Origin: Primorskyibacter aestuariivivens
GTDB taxonomy: Bacteria; Pseudomonadota; Alphaproteobacteria; Rhodobacterales; Rhodobacteraceae
DNA: 64,000 nucleotides
Assembly (NCBI RefSeq): GCF_028023675.1
Contig: NZ_JAQIOZ010000004.1
Span: 248,001-312,000 of the forward strand
Reading direction: 5' to 3'
Shown: positions 26,171 through 33,974 of the stretch, piece after piece
Numbering within the stretch: position 1 is the first letter of the stretch
Layout of the letters: every line of letters begins with the position of its first letter
The notes under the pieces: model-generated
Told to the model about the DNA's origin: nothing
What the model saw: only the letters and a program-made list of their open reading frames with translations
Databases searched by the model: none
Translations under genes and position numbers: made by a program

Positions 26171-26950
26171 TCACGCCTCCAGCCCGGTCAGATGCGCCTT
26201 GAGCCATGCGGCGTTCGCGGCGCAGGCGCGGTCATTATCCTCGGCGTTGTCTTGTTCGGCGGTGATCCAGATGTCCCGTCCCCGCTGTGCGGCCAGCCAC
26301 TCCCAGGCCGGGGCGAAATCCACCACGCCCTCGCCGAGGTGACAAGTGTTCTGCCCGTCTTCCCATGTGATGAAATCCTTGAAATGCAGCACATGGACCT
26401 GCGCGCCGATCTCGTCCAGCAGATCGACCATGCCATAGCCGCCCTTGACCGCCCAGCCCAGATCGGGGGCGAAGCCCAGCGGGTCGATCCGCGCGGCGTG
26501 CAGGCGTTGCCAGATGTGGCGCGCGTTGCGGAATTCCCAGTCGTGGTTGTGATAGAGCAGGGTCACGCCGTTCTCGGCGCAGTGGGTGGCCATGGCGCGG
26601 AGGCGGTCGATCTCGGCGTCGAGCGCGTTGTCATTGTCCACATTCAGCCCGGAATAGATCAGGTAACGGGACTCCAGCGCGCCGAGATAGGAGAGCACTT
26701 TGTCCAACCCCGCGCGCTCATCCGCCGCCTGCGCCAGATCGGCGAGGTTGCCGCCCACATGGCAGGCGCTGAGATGCAGCCCGTGGCGGGTGAGCAGGTC
26801 ACCTGCCTCGTCACTGCTGACCTGTCCCAGCCTGCGAAAGCCGATTTCCACGCCCTCGAACCCGGCCTTGGCAGCGTGGGAGAAGATGTGATCGAAGAGA
26901 TGATGCTGGGGATCGCCCCAGGTGATGGTCTGCAATGCCGGTCTGAACAT
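26171..26950 (-). CDS. Sugar phosphate isomerase/epimerase (AP endonuclease 2 fold)
   Basis: This 259-residue TIM-barrel protein resembles IolE/IolH/hydroxypyruvate-isomerase-type enzymes. It has GFEGVEIGFR near residue 30, LLYHNHDWEF with metal-binding His and Glu in the middle, and LHFKDF followed by HLGEGVVDF near the C-terminus. It would act on a sugar or inositol derivative together with the adjacent Gfo/Idh/MocA oxidoreductase. It begins 60 bp after the ArsC-like gene, with GGGAGGGG just before its ATG. Confidence 0.85.
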   Translation of the reverse strand: MFRPALQTITWGDPQHHLFDHIFSHAAKAGFEGVEIGFRRLGQVSSDEAGDLLTRHGLHLSACHVGGNLADLAQAADERAGLDKVLSYLGALESRYLIYSGLNVDNDNALDAEIDRLRAMATHCAENGVTLLYHNHDWEFRNARHIWQRLHAARIDPLGFAPDLGWAVKGGYGMVDLLDEIGAQVHVLHFKDFITWEDGQNTCHLGEGVVDFAPAWEWLAAQRGRDIWITAEQDNAEDNDRACAANAAWLKAHLTGLEA

Positions 26951-27010
26951 GTCCCCTCCCGGTTTTTGTCAGCGAGTCTAGACGCAGGGGCTTGGCCCTG
27001 CCAAGGGGCA

Positions 27011-27358
27011 TCAGAGCAGATCGTGGACGGTCTCGGGCGGGCGGCAGATGGCCACGCCCTTGGGGGAACAGACCAGCGGCCGTTCCACCAGCTCGGGATG
27101 GGCCACCATGGCGTCGAGGATTTGCTCTTCTGTCGCCGCCCGGTCGGTGAGCCCCAACTCTTTCGCCGGGCCGCGCGCTGTGCGCAGCGCCTCGCGGGCG
27201 GTGATCCCGGCCACGGCAAACAGCGCCTGAAGCTGCGGTTTGGTCCAGCCGGCTTTCATATACTGGATCACGACAGGTTCATGGCCCGCCGCGCGGATCA
27301 GGTCCAGCGTGGCGCGGGATTTTGAGCAGTTCGGGTTGTGATGGATGACGACGGTCAT
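27011..27358 (-). CDS. arsC: ArsC/Spx-family arsenate reductase (glutaredoxin type)
   Basis: This 115-residue thioredoxin-fold protein has the active-site segment NPNCSKSRATL with Cys at residue 11, then the RPLVCSPKGVAICRP block with the arginine used for oxyanion binding in R773-type ArsC. It would reduce arsenate using glutathione and glutaredoxin. No arsenic regulator or ArsB/Acr3 transporter is beside it; instead it follows hisD after 4 bp, so housekeeping co-expression is likely. Annotated by family; some homologues act on other substrates. Confidence 0.85.
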   Translation of the reverse strand: MTVVIHHNPNCSKSRATLDLIRAAGHEPVVIQYMKAGWTKPQLQALFAVAGITAREALRTARGPAKELGLTDRAATEEQILDAMVAHPELVERPLVCSPKGVAICRPPETVHDLL

Positions 27359-27362
27359 GGAT

Positions 27363-28664
27363 TCACCCGTTCAGCTTGTTCAGACGCGCAGTCACCGACA
27401 GCCCATGCGCCTCAAGGCTCTCGGACCGGGCCAGCACCTCAGCCGCCGGGCCGCAGACTTTGAGCGCCTCGGGGGACATGTGGGACAGGGTTGTGCGTTT
27501 CATGAAATCGAGCACCGACAGGCCCGAGGAGAAGCGGGCGGAGCGGGCGGTGGGCAGCACGTGGTTCGGCCCGCCCACATAATCGCCGATGGCCTCGGGC
27601 GTCCATTGGCCAAGGAAGATCGCGCCCGCATGGGTGCATTTGTCGGACAACGCCTCTGGGTCGGCCACGCAAAGTTCCAGATGTTCCGGTGCGATGCGGT
27701 TTGAAAGCGCTGCGGCTTCGTTCAGATCGGCAACGGTGATCACCGCACCGAAATCGCGCCAGCTTGCCCCGGCAATAGCGCGGCGTTCGAGCGTCTCAAG
27801 GCGCTTGTCCACGGCCTCGGCCACGGCTTGTCCGAACGCGGCATCGGTGGTGATCAGAAGCGATTGCGCGCTTTCATCGTGCTCCGCCTGACTCATCAGG
27901 TCGAGCGCGATCCAGTCGGGATCGTTGTCGCCGTCCGCGATGACGAGGATTTCCGACGGCCCGGCGATCATGTCGATCCCCACCTTGCCAAAGACCCGGC
28001 GCTTGGCGGCGGCGACAAAGGCGTTGCCCGGCCCGGTGATCTTGTCCACAGGGGCAATCGTATCGGTGCCATAGGCCAGCGCGGCAATCGCCTGTGCCCC
28101 GCCGATGCGGTAGATCTCATCCACCCCGGCGATGCGGGCGGCGAGCAATACTGCCGGGTTCACCACCCCGTCCGGAGTTGGCACGGTGATGGCCAGACGC
28201 TCAACGCCCGCCACCTTAGCCGGGATGGCGTTCATCAGCACCGAGGACGGGTAAGAGGCCAGCCCCCCGGGCACGTAAAGACCGGCGGCCGAGACCGGCG
28301 TCCAGCGCCAACCCAGCGTCGCGCCATCCGGGTCGGTCCATTTCGCGTCCTCGGGAAGTTGCCGCACGTGATAGGCGCGGATGCGTTCGGCGGCGAGTTC
28401 CAGCGCGCGGGCCTCATCCTCGGGCACCTTGGCGCATTCCGCCTCGATCTCTTCAGGTGAAAAGGCCAATTGCAACGCAGTCAGCTCCAGCCGATCAAAT
28501 TTTGCCGTCAGCTCCAGCACCGCAGCGTCGCCGCGCGCGCGCACATCCGCGATGATGCCAGCGACCACGTCATCCACATCGGGGCTGTCCTCGCGCTTGG
28601 CGGAGAGGAGCGCGGTAAAACGGGTTTCGAAATCCGCATCGCGGGTGGACAGGAATTGCGGCAT
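27363..28664 (-). CDS. hisD: Histidinol dehydrogenase
   Basis: This 433-residue zinc enzyme oxidises L-histidinol to L-histidine in two NAD-dependent steps, the end of histidine synthesis. Family blocks are clear: YVPGGLASYPSSVLMNAIPAKVAGV, IDMIAGPSEILVIADG (with the Gly-Pro-Ser-Glu motif), DLMSQAEHDESAQSLLIT and the C-terminal GPNHVLPTARSARFSSGLS with metal-binding residues. Start 28664 (MPQFLSTRDADF) is the family start. It heads a minus-strand run of eight close genes. Confidence 0.97.
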   Translation of the reverse strand: MPQFLSTRDADFETRFTALLSAKREDSPDVDDVVAGIIADVRARGDAAVLELTAKFDRLELTALQLAFSPEEIEAECAKVPEDEARALELAAERIRAYHVRQLPEDAKWTDPDGATLGWRWTPVSAAGLYVPGGLASYPSSVLMNAIPAKVAGVERLAITVPTPDGVVNPAVLLAARIAGVDEIYRIGGAQAIAALAYGTDTIAPVDKITGPGNAFVAAAKRRVFGKVGIDMIAGPSEILVIADGDNDPDWIALDLMSQAEHDESAQSLLITTDAAFGQAVAEAVDKRLETLERRAIAGASWRDFGAVITVADLNEAAALSNRIAPEHLELCVADPEALSDKCTHAGAIFLGQWTPEAIGDYVGGPNHVLPTARSARFSSGLSVLDFMKRTTLSHMSPEALKVCGPAAEVLARSESLEAHGLSVTARLNKLNG

Positions 28665-28789
28665 TGTGCGGCTCCTTGAAGGGTCGGGCGGAGACATAGA
28701 CCGGAGCGGGGGCAGGCTCAAGGGAGACAGGTCGGCGTCACCGTTTCCCAATTGACGCAAATCGCCCACCCCCCTACTGTCGCGCCATT

Positions 28790-28910
28790 CTCAGGGCGGG
28801 GTGAAATTCCCCACCGGCGGTGACAGCCCGCGAGCGCCTGCCATGGTGGCAGGGTCAGCAGATCCGGTGAAATTCCGGGGCCGACGGTGAAAGTCCGGAT
28901 GGGAGAGAAT
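28790..28910 (+). promoter_or_regulatory. FMN riboswitch (RFN element) of ribH
   Basis: The leader contains the conserved RFN blocks in order: CAGGGCGGGGTGAAATTCCC, CACCGGCGGTGACAGCCCGCG, a variable arm, CAGATCCGGTGAAATTCCGG, GGCCGACGGTGAAAGTCCGG and ATGGGAGAGA. These match the FMN aptamer junction sequences. It lies 73 bp upstream of the ribH start. FMN binding should reduce expression of lumazine synthase. Confidence 0.96.
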
Positions 28911-28982
28911 GGGGCGTTTCCGGTTTTGGCCGGGAGCGTTCTGACGCTCTGGGATTCTGTCATGTGGAAAGGATCGAGAGCT

Positions 28983-29453
28983 ATGACAAAATCCCCCAAA
29001 TTCGCCTTTATCAAGGCACAGTGGCACGCCGATATCGTCGATCAGGCGCTGGTGGGCTTTCGCGCGCGGTTGGACGAGTTGAGCGCCGGGGCCGAGGTGA
29101 CGGTGTTTGACGTGCCCGGCGCGTTTGAGATGCCGCTTCTGGCGCAAAAACTGGCCGCAAGTGGCGAGTATGACGCGATCGCCGCCGCCGCGCTGGTGGT
29201 TGATGGCGGCATTTACCGGCATGATTTCGTGGCGCAGGCTGTGGTCACCGGGCTAATGGAAGCCGGGCTGAAAACAGGCGTGCCGGTCTTGTCCGTGTCG
29301 TTGACGCCGCATCACTTCCAGCCGAGCGAAGAGCATCACGGCTTCTACCACGCACATTTCGTGAAAAAGGGGCGCGAGGCGGCCGATGCGGCCATGCAGG
29401 TGACGGCGGTGCATGCTGGGCTTGAACGCGCCGTGCCTATCGCCGCCGAATAA
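28983..29453 (+). CDS. ribH: 6,7-Dimethyl-8-ribityllumazine synthase, RibH2 type
   Basis: This 156-residue enzyme condenses 3,4-dihydroxy-2-butanone 4-phosphate with the ribityl-aminouracil to give lumazine, the riboflavin precursor. It has FIKAQWHADIVDQAL, VPGAFEMPLLAQKL, AALVVDGGIYRHDFVA and SVSLTPHHFQ. The GGIYRHDFV and TPHHF forms are those of the RibH2 (type II) lumazine synthases known in Brucella and Mesorhizobium, rather than the usual GVIRGxTxHFD of RibH1. It is a single gene directly controlled by an FMN riboswitch, away from the main rib operon. Confidence 0.93.
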   Translation: MTKSPKFAFIKAQWHADIVDQALVGFRARLDELSAGAEVTVFDVPGAFEMPLLAQKLAASGEYDAIAAAALVVDGGIYRHDFVAQAVVTGLMEAGLKTGVPVLSVSLTPHHFQPSEEHHGFYHAHFVKKGREAADAAMQVTAVHAGLERAVPIAAE

Positions 29454-29551
29454 CGCTTTGGACCGGTCCCGCAGTCGGGGCCGGTCCCGTCCTGCTTGGT
29501 TCCGTTGAACAGGCTCGCTAGGCTGCGGCCATGGCAAACAAGAGGCGCGGC

Positions 29552-31222
29552 ATGGCAAACCCAAAGAACATCCTGTTCATCATGTTCGATCAGCTGCGCA
29601 GGGATTACCTGAGCTGCTACGGCCACAAAACCTTGCACACCCCCAATATCGACCGGCTGGCCAGTATGGGCGTGCGGTTCACCCGCGCTTATATCCAGTC
29701 GCCCATCTGCGGCTCGTCGCGCATGTCCACCTACACTGGTCGCTACGTGCATTCCCATGGCGCAAGCTGGAACGGTATCCCGCTCAAGGTCGGCGAGATG
29801 ACCATGGGTGACCACCTGCGCAAGGCGGGCATGGACTGTTACCTTGTTGGCAAGACGCATATGCGCGCCGATGAAGAGGGTATGGCGCGGCTGGGGCTGG
29901 AACCCGATAGCGTGATTGGCGCGCGTGTCGCGGAATGCGGGTTTGACGTGTTCGAACGCGATGATGGCATGCGCCCCGAAGGCCCGGACGGGTTTTATGA
30001 CGAGGGTGGAGCGCAGGCTTATAACCACTGGCTGCGCGCCAAGGGGTATGAGAGCGATAACCCCTGGCATGACTTCGCCAATTCCGGGCTGGACGCGGAG
30101 GGCAATGTGCTGTCGGGCTGGTTTCTGAAGAACTCATCCGAGGCCGCCAATATTCACGAGCCCGATAGCGAGACGCCCTATCTGACCGGGCGCGGCATGG
30201 AGTTCATGGCCTCCCATGACGGTCCGTGGTGCTGCCACCTGTCCTATATCAAGCCGCACTGGCCCTATGTCGTGCCTGAACCTTATGCCAGCATGTATGG
30301 CCCCGAGGATGTGCAGGAGGTGATCCGCTCGGACGCCGAACGCGAAAACACGCATCCCGTGCTGCGCGCCTTCATGGACACAGCCATAGGCCAGAGCTTT
30401 TCCCGGAAGGAGGTGCGCGACGCGGTGATCCCGGCCTATATGGGGCTGATCAAACAGGCCGATGACCAGATGGGGCGGCTGTTTGCCTGGCTGGAAGAGA
30501 CCGGGCGCATGGGTGACACGATGATTGTCCTGACCTCGGATCACGGCGATTTCCTTGGCGATCACTGGATGGGGGAAAAGACGTTTTTCCACGATGCATC
30601 CACGAAGATCCCACTAATCATCTACGATCCCTCGCCAGAAGCGGATGTAACGCGCGGGATGGTCTGTGACGCATTGGTTGAATCTATTGATCTTGCGCCG
30701 ACTTTCGTGGACGCGGCAGGGGCGGAGCCTGCCTATCACATTCTCGAAGGTGAAAGCCTGTTGCCGATCCTGCGGGGCGAGACAAAAGAGACCGCTCGGG
30801 ACTACGTGATCTGTGAATACGACTATTCTGCCTCGCCCATTGCGGACAAGCTGCAGGCCAACGTGCGCGACGCGGTGATGTTCATGGTCGCGGACACGCG
30901 CTGGAAGCTGATCCACTGCGAGGGGGGCTATCGCCCGATCCTGTTTGATCTGGAAAACGACCCCGACGAATTACATGATCTGGGCGACAGCGACGTGCAT
31001 GCAGACGTCATTGCCATGATGTATGACCGGCTCTTCGCATGGGCGCGCAGGCCGTCGCAGCGCACCACCCGGTCCGCGGCGCAACTGGTCGAAATGCGCA
31101 CCAAGTCACGGGGGCGCGGGGTTGTTCTGGGGGTTTATGACGAGAATGACACGCCGCTGGAACTGACGGTGAAATATCGCGGGCGCAAAGCGCCGAATAT
31201 GAAGAACAGACCCGACGGGTGA
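29552..31222 (+). CDS. Sulfatase / phosphonate monoester hydrolase-like enzyme
   Basis: This protein of about 556 residues is in the alkaline phosphatase superfamily. The N-terminus has ILFIMFDQLRRDYLSCYG with the metal-binding Asp, and the segment SPICGSSRMSTYTGR holds the CxSxR motif whose Cys (about residue 53) would be converted to formylglycine. A later TSDHGDFLGDHWMGEKTFFHD segment supplies further metal ligands. Such enzymes split sulfate esters, choline sulfate or phosphonate monoesters; the type here is not certain. The first ATG at 29531 has no ribosome binding site, while ATG 29552 has AGAGG at a good distance. Confidence 0.85.
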   Translation: MANPKNILFIMFDQLRRDYLSCYGHKTLHTPNIDRLASMGVRFTRAYIQSPICGSSRMSTYTGRYVHSHGASWNGIPLKVGEMTMGDHLRKAGMDCYLVGKTHMRADEEGMARLGLEPDSVIGARVAECGFDVFERDDGMRPEGPDGFYDEGGAQAYNHWLRAKGYESDNPWHDFANSGLDAEGNVLSGWFLKNSSEAANIHEPDSETPYLTGRGMEFMASHDGPWCCHLSYIKPHWPYVVPEPYASMYGPEDVQEVIRSDAERENTHPVLRAFMDTAIGQSFSRKEVRDAVIPAYMGLIKQADDQMGRLFAWLEETGRMGDTMIVLTSDHGDFLGDHWMGEKTFFHDASTKIPLIIYDPSPEADVTRGMVCDALVESIDLAPTFVDAAGAEPAYHILEGESLLPILRGETKETARDYVICEYDYSASPIADKLQANVRDAVMFMVADTRWKLIHCEGGYRPILFDLENDPDELHDLGDSDVHADVIAMMYDRLFAWARRPSQRTTRSAAQLVEMRTKSRGRGVVLGVYDENDTPLELTVKYRGRKAPNMKNRPDG

Positions 31223-31477
31223 GACACTGGCCACGGAGAGTGATGCTCGCAAGTCCGGAATGCGGACGAAGTTGGCCTCGCGCTAGCCGCGCGTCGCCGT
31301 GCCGGGGGGCGGTCGCCATTGGAGCGCCATTGGCCCGAGCAACAATGGCGGCGCGATGCGCGGCGGCCTTCGGCCTTGATTCCGCGCGGGCGGCGTCCAC
31401 ATCCGGCTCGATCCTGCCGTTCACGAACGCCCCCCGAATTCAATTCCCACCTGCTGGAAACAGCAACCTCAAACGCA
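31223..31477. other. Intergenic region without recognisable feature
   Basis: About 255 bp separates the convergent sulfatase-like and FAD-monooxygenase genes. It is GC-rich with short palindromic words such as GGCGGCCTTCGGCC, but I see no gene, tRNA or strong terminator. Confidence 0.5.
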
Positions 31478-32758
31478 TCACCCGACCTTGGCGCCTTCCG
31501 GCACGGTCCTCGGTGCGGCGTTCAGTTTTTCGATGGCAAAACCCGCTGCCGATTTATACCCGGCTATGAAGGCTGCGCGCTCTTCGGGTGGGATCACGTC
31601 GTCGATGTCGTCGAATTCGCCACCGCAGCGGTCGTTGACCATGTTCAATAGCCCAAACGGCCCCGCCCCGCGATTGCGCAGGATCAGCTCTGATACCGGC
31701 CCGCACAGCTCCTTGTCATAAGCGGCCAGTGCCTCTTGGGTCACGCCATGCTTCAGCAGGTCCACAGCCATCACCCGAGCGTCGATAATCGCCTGGCTCG
31801 CGCCATTCGAACCGGTTGGATACATGGCATGCGCCGCATCCCCCATCAGCGCCACCGCGCCGTCAACCCATGTGGGGATGGGATCGCGGTCGATCATCGG
31901 GTTTTCATAGGCGACATCCGCGCCGCGGATCAGGGCGGGCACATCCAGCCAGTCCCATTGCCAGCCCTCGAAATGATGGATGAAATCGGCAATCTTAACC
32001 TGCCGGAACCAGCCGGTTGCATCATGCGCGTCCGGTTCATCATAGGTCACTTCGGCGATCCAGTTGATCAGGGACAGCCCGTCCGCGTCGGGGGCCGAAA
32101 TCGGGTAGATCACCATGCGTTGCGCATGGGTGCCAAGCCCCACAAAGGACGCGCCGGTGCGGATCACCCTTGCCCGGGTCGTGCCGCGCCACATCACCGC
32201 GCCGCCCCAGTGAATCGGCGGTTGGTCGGGATGCATCTGGGCGCGGACCCTGGAATGGATGCCATCGGCCCCGATTAGCAGCGTGCCACTGACCTCGGAT
32301 GTGGTGCCGCCGATATGGGACAGCTGTGCCGTCACGCCGCCATCCGGGGTCGGCGTGTATCCGGTTACGCGGCTGCCGAGCCGTACCGCCTCCGCACCGG
32401 CCCGCGCCCGCAGCTTGGCGTAGAGCAGCATGTGAAACTGCCCGCGATGCACCGCATATTGCGGCCAGTCATAGCCCGCCCATGTGCCGCGTGGCTCGGC
32501 ATGGATGTCATTGCCGTTCAAGCCCACCAGCGCCCATTCCCTGACGGGCAGGCCGACGCTGTCGAGGTCGGCCGCGCTGATGCCAAGATCGTAAAGCTCG
32601 CGCACCGCATTGGGCTGAAGGTTGATGCCCACGCCCAGCGGCCGCAAGGAGCCCACGGTTTCAAAGACCGTACAGCGCACACCGATCTGATGCAGGGTCA
32701 GTGCCAGTGCCATCCCGCCGATACCGCCGCCTGCGATCAGGACATGTGGCTCCCGCAT
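31478..32758 (-). CDS. FAD-dependent aromatic-type monooxygenase
   Basis: This 426-residue flavoprotein hydroxylase is of the salicylate/3-hydroxybenzoate hydroxylase and UbiH family. It has the dinucleotide-binding motif VLIAGGGIGGMALALTL at residues 6-22, an LIGADGIHSRVRAQM segment (DG motif) in the middle and GDAAHAMYPTGSNGASQAIID near residue 300, where FAD ribitol is bound. The start at 32758 (MREPHV) fits the motif position; the open frame extends far upstream without meaning. Probable role is ring hydroxylation of an aromatic acid. No ring-cleavage genes are next to it. Confidence 0.87.
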   Translation of the reverse strand: MREPHVLIAGGGIGGMALALTLHQIGVRCTVFETVGSLRPLGVGINLQPNAVRELYDLGISAADLDSVGLPVREWALVGLNGNDIHAEPRGTWAGYDWPQYAVHRGQFHMLLYAKLRARAGAEAVRLGSRVTGYTPTPDGGVTAQLSHIGGTTSEVSGTLLIGADGIHSRVRAQMHPDQPPIHWGGAVMWRGTTRARVIRTGASFVGLGTHAQRMVIYPISAPDADGLSLINWIAEVTYDEPDAHDATGWFRQVKIADFIHHFEGWQWDWLDVPALIRGADVAYENPMIDRDPIPTWVDGAVALMGDAAHAMYPTGSNGASQAIIDARVMAVDLLKHGVTQEALAAYDKELCGPVSELILRNRGAGPFGLLNMVNDRCGGEFDDIDDVIPPEERAAFIAGYKSAAGFAIEKLNAAPRTVPEGAKVG

Positions 32759-32851
32759 GATGTGATCCTCCCGTGTTGGGCCATTCAAACCCAAGCCGCC
32801 CCTGTGCCGCAACCCGCTTGTGATGTGTCGCGACCCATGCCAAGGAACGTC

Positions 32852-33961
32852 ATGAGCAACGAGACATTTGAAATCTTCCTGGCCTGCGCCCCGGGGCTTG
32901 AGCCGATCCTGAGGGACGAGGCGCGCGCGCTGGGGTTTGACAAACCCGCCTGTGTCCCCGGTGGTGTGACAGTGCAGGGCGGCTGGCGTGATGTCTGGCG
33001 CGCAAATCTGGAACTGCGCGGTGCGGGGCGGGTCTCGGCTGGACTGGGCGGGTTCCGCGCGATGCATCTGGCACAGCTCGACAAACGTGCGCGCAAGTTT
33101 CCATGGGGCGATGTCCTGCGCCACGATGTTCCGGTCAAGGTCGAGGCCACCTGCCGGAAATCGCGGATCTACCATGACAAGGCCGCCGCGCAGCGGATTG
33201 AAACTGCTTTGAGCGAAGCCGCCGGTATCCCGGTCAGCAAGGATGCCGCGATCACCTTGCGGTGCCGGATCGAGGATGACCTCTGCTCCTTCAGCATCGA
33301 CACCTCGGGCGCGCTTTTGCACAAGCGCGGCCACAAGGAAGCGGTGGGCAAGGCCCCGATGCGCGAAACGCTGGCCTCTCTGTTCCTGCGGCAATGCGGC
33401 TATACCGGAACCGAGCCGGTGATCGATCCGATGTGCGGCTCTGGGACTTTTGTGATCGAAGCTGCGGAAATGGCGCTTGGCCTTAAACCCGGGCGGTCGC
33501 GCAGCTTTGCCTTTGAGCAGCTTGTCAGTTTTGACGCCGAGGCCTGGGAGGCCATGAAAGCCACGCAGCCCCCGCGTGACTGTGTCTTCACCTTCCGTGG
33601 ATCGGACCGCGATGCAGGTGCTGTTGCCATGTCCCGCCAGAATGCGGACCGCGCGGGCGTGTCATCGGTGACGGAGTTCGCCCATCACGCGGTCAGCGAT
33701 CTGCAGCGCCCCGATGGCCCGCCGGGGTTGGTTATCGTGAACCCGCCCTATGGCGGACGGATCGGCAACAAGAAGCTGCTCTATGCACTGCATGCCTCGC
33801 TGGGTCAGGTGATGAAAGAGCGGTTCGCGGGCTGGCGCATGGGCATCATCACCAACGAAGCCGGGCTGGCCCGCGCCACGGGTCTGGACCTGCAAACCGG
33901 GCCGCCGGTCGCGCATGGCGGTCTGAAAGTACGGCTGTTTCAGGCGCGCATCCCCGGCTGA
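32852..33961 (+). CDS. THUMP-domain RNA guanine N2-methyltransferase (RlmL-like)
   Basis: This protein of about 369 residues has an N-terminal ferredoxin-like/THUMP region (FEIFLACAPGLEPILRDEARALG). The C-terminal Rossmann methyltransferase carries the motif I segment DPMCGSGTFVIEAAEMALG and catalytic motif NPPYGGRIG, the (N/D)PPY signature of N6-adenine and N2-guanine methylases. It resembles the RlmK-less N-terminal half of E. coli RlmKL, which modifies 23S rRNA G2445. Start 32852 has AAGGA five bases upstream; ATG 32837 is an alternative. It diverges from the FAD monooxygenase gene. Confidence 0.87.
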   Translation: MSNETFEIFLACAPGLEPILRDEARALGFDKPACVPGGVTVQGGWRDVWRANLELRGAGRVSAGLGGFRAMHLAQLDKRARKFPWGDVLRHDVPVKVEATCRKSRIYHDKAAAQRIETALSEAAGIPVSKDAAITLRCRIEDDLCSFSIDTSGALLHKRGHKEAVGKAPMRETLASLFLRQCGYTGTEPVIDPMCGSGTFVIEAAEMALGLKPGRSRSFAFEQLVSFDAEAWEAMKATQPPRDCVFTFRGSDRDAGAVAMSRQNADRAGVSSVTEFAHHAVSDLQRPDGPPGLVIVNPPYGGRIGNKKLLYALHASLGQVMKERFAGWRMGIITNEAGLARATGLDLQTGPPVAHGGLKVRLFQARIPG

Positions 33962-33974
33962 GGCAGGTCGCGCG

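Noticed and set aside
24459-26342. 627-codon plus-strand frame opposite the UPF0262 and Gfo/Idh genes
   Set aside because: It runs across several real minus-strand genes and their junctions and encodes no recognisable domain.
29460-29485. Hairpin ACCGGTCCC/GGGGCCGGT after ribH as a terminator
   Set aside because: A stem of about 9 bp is possible, but no T-run follows and it contains mismatches; support is too weak for a feature.
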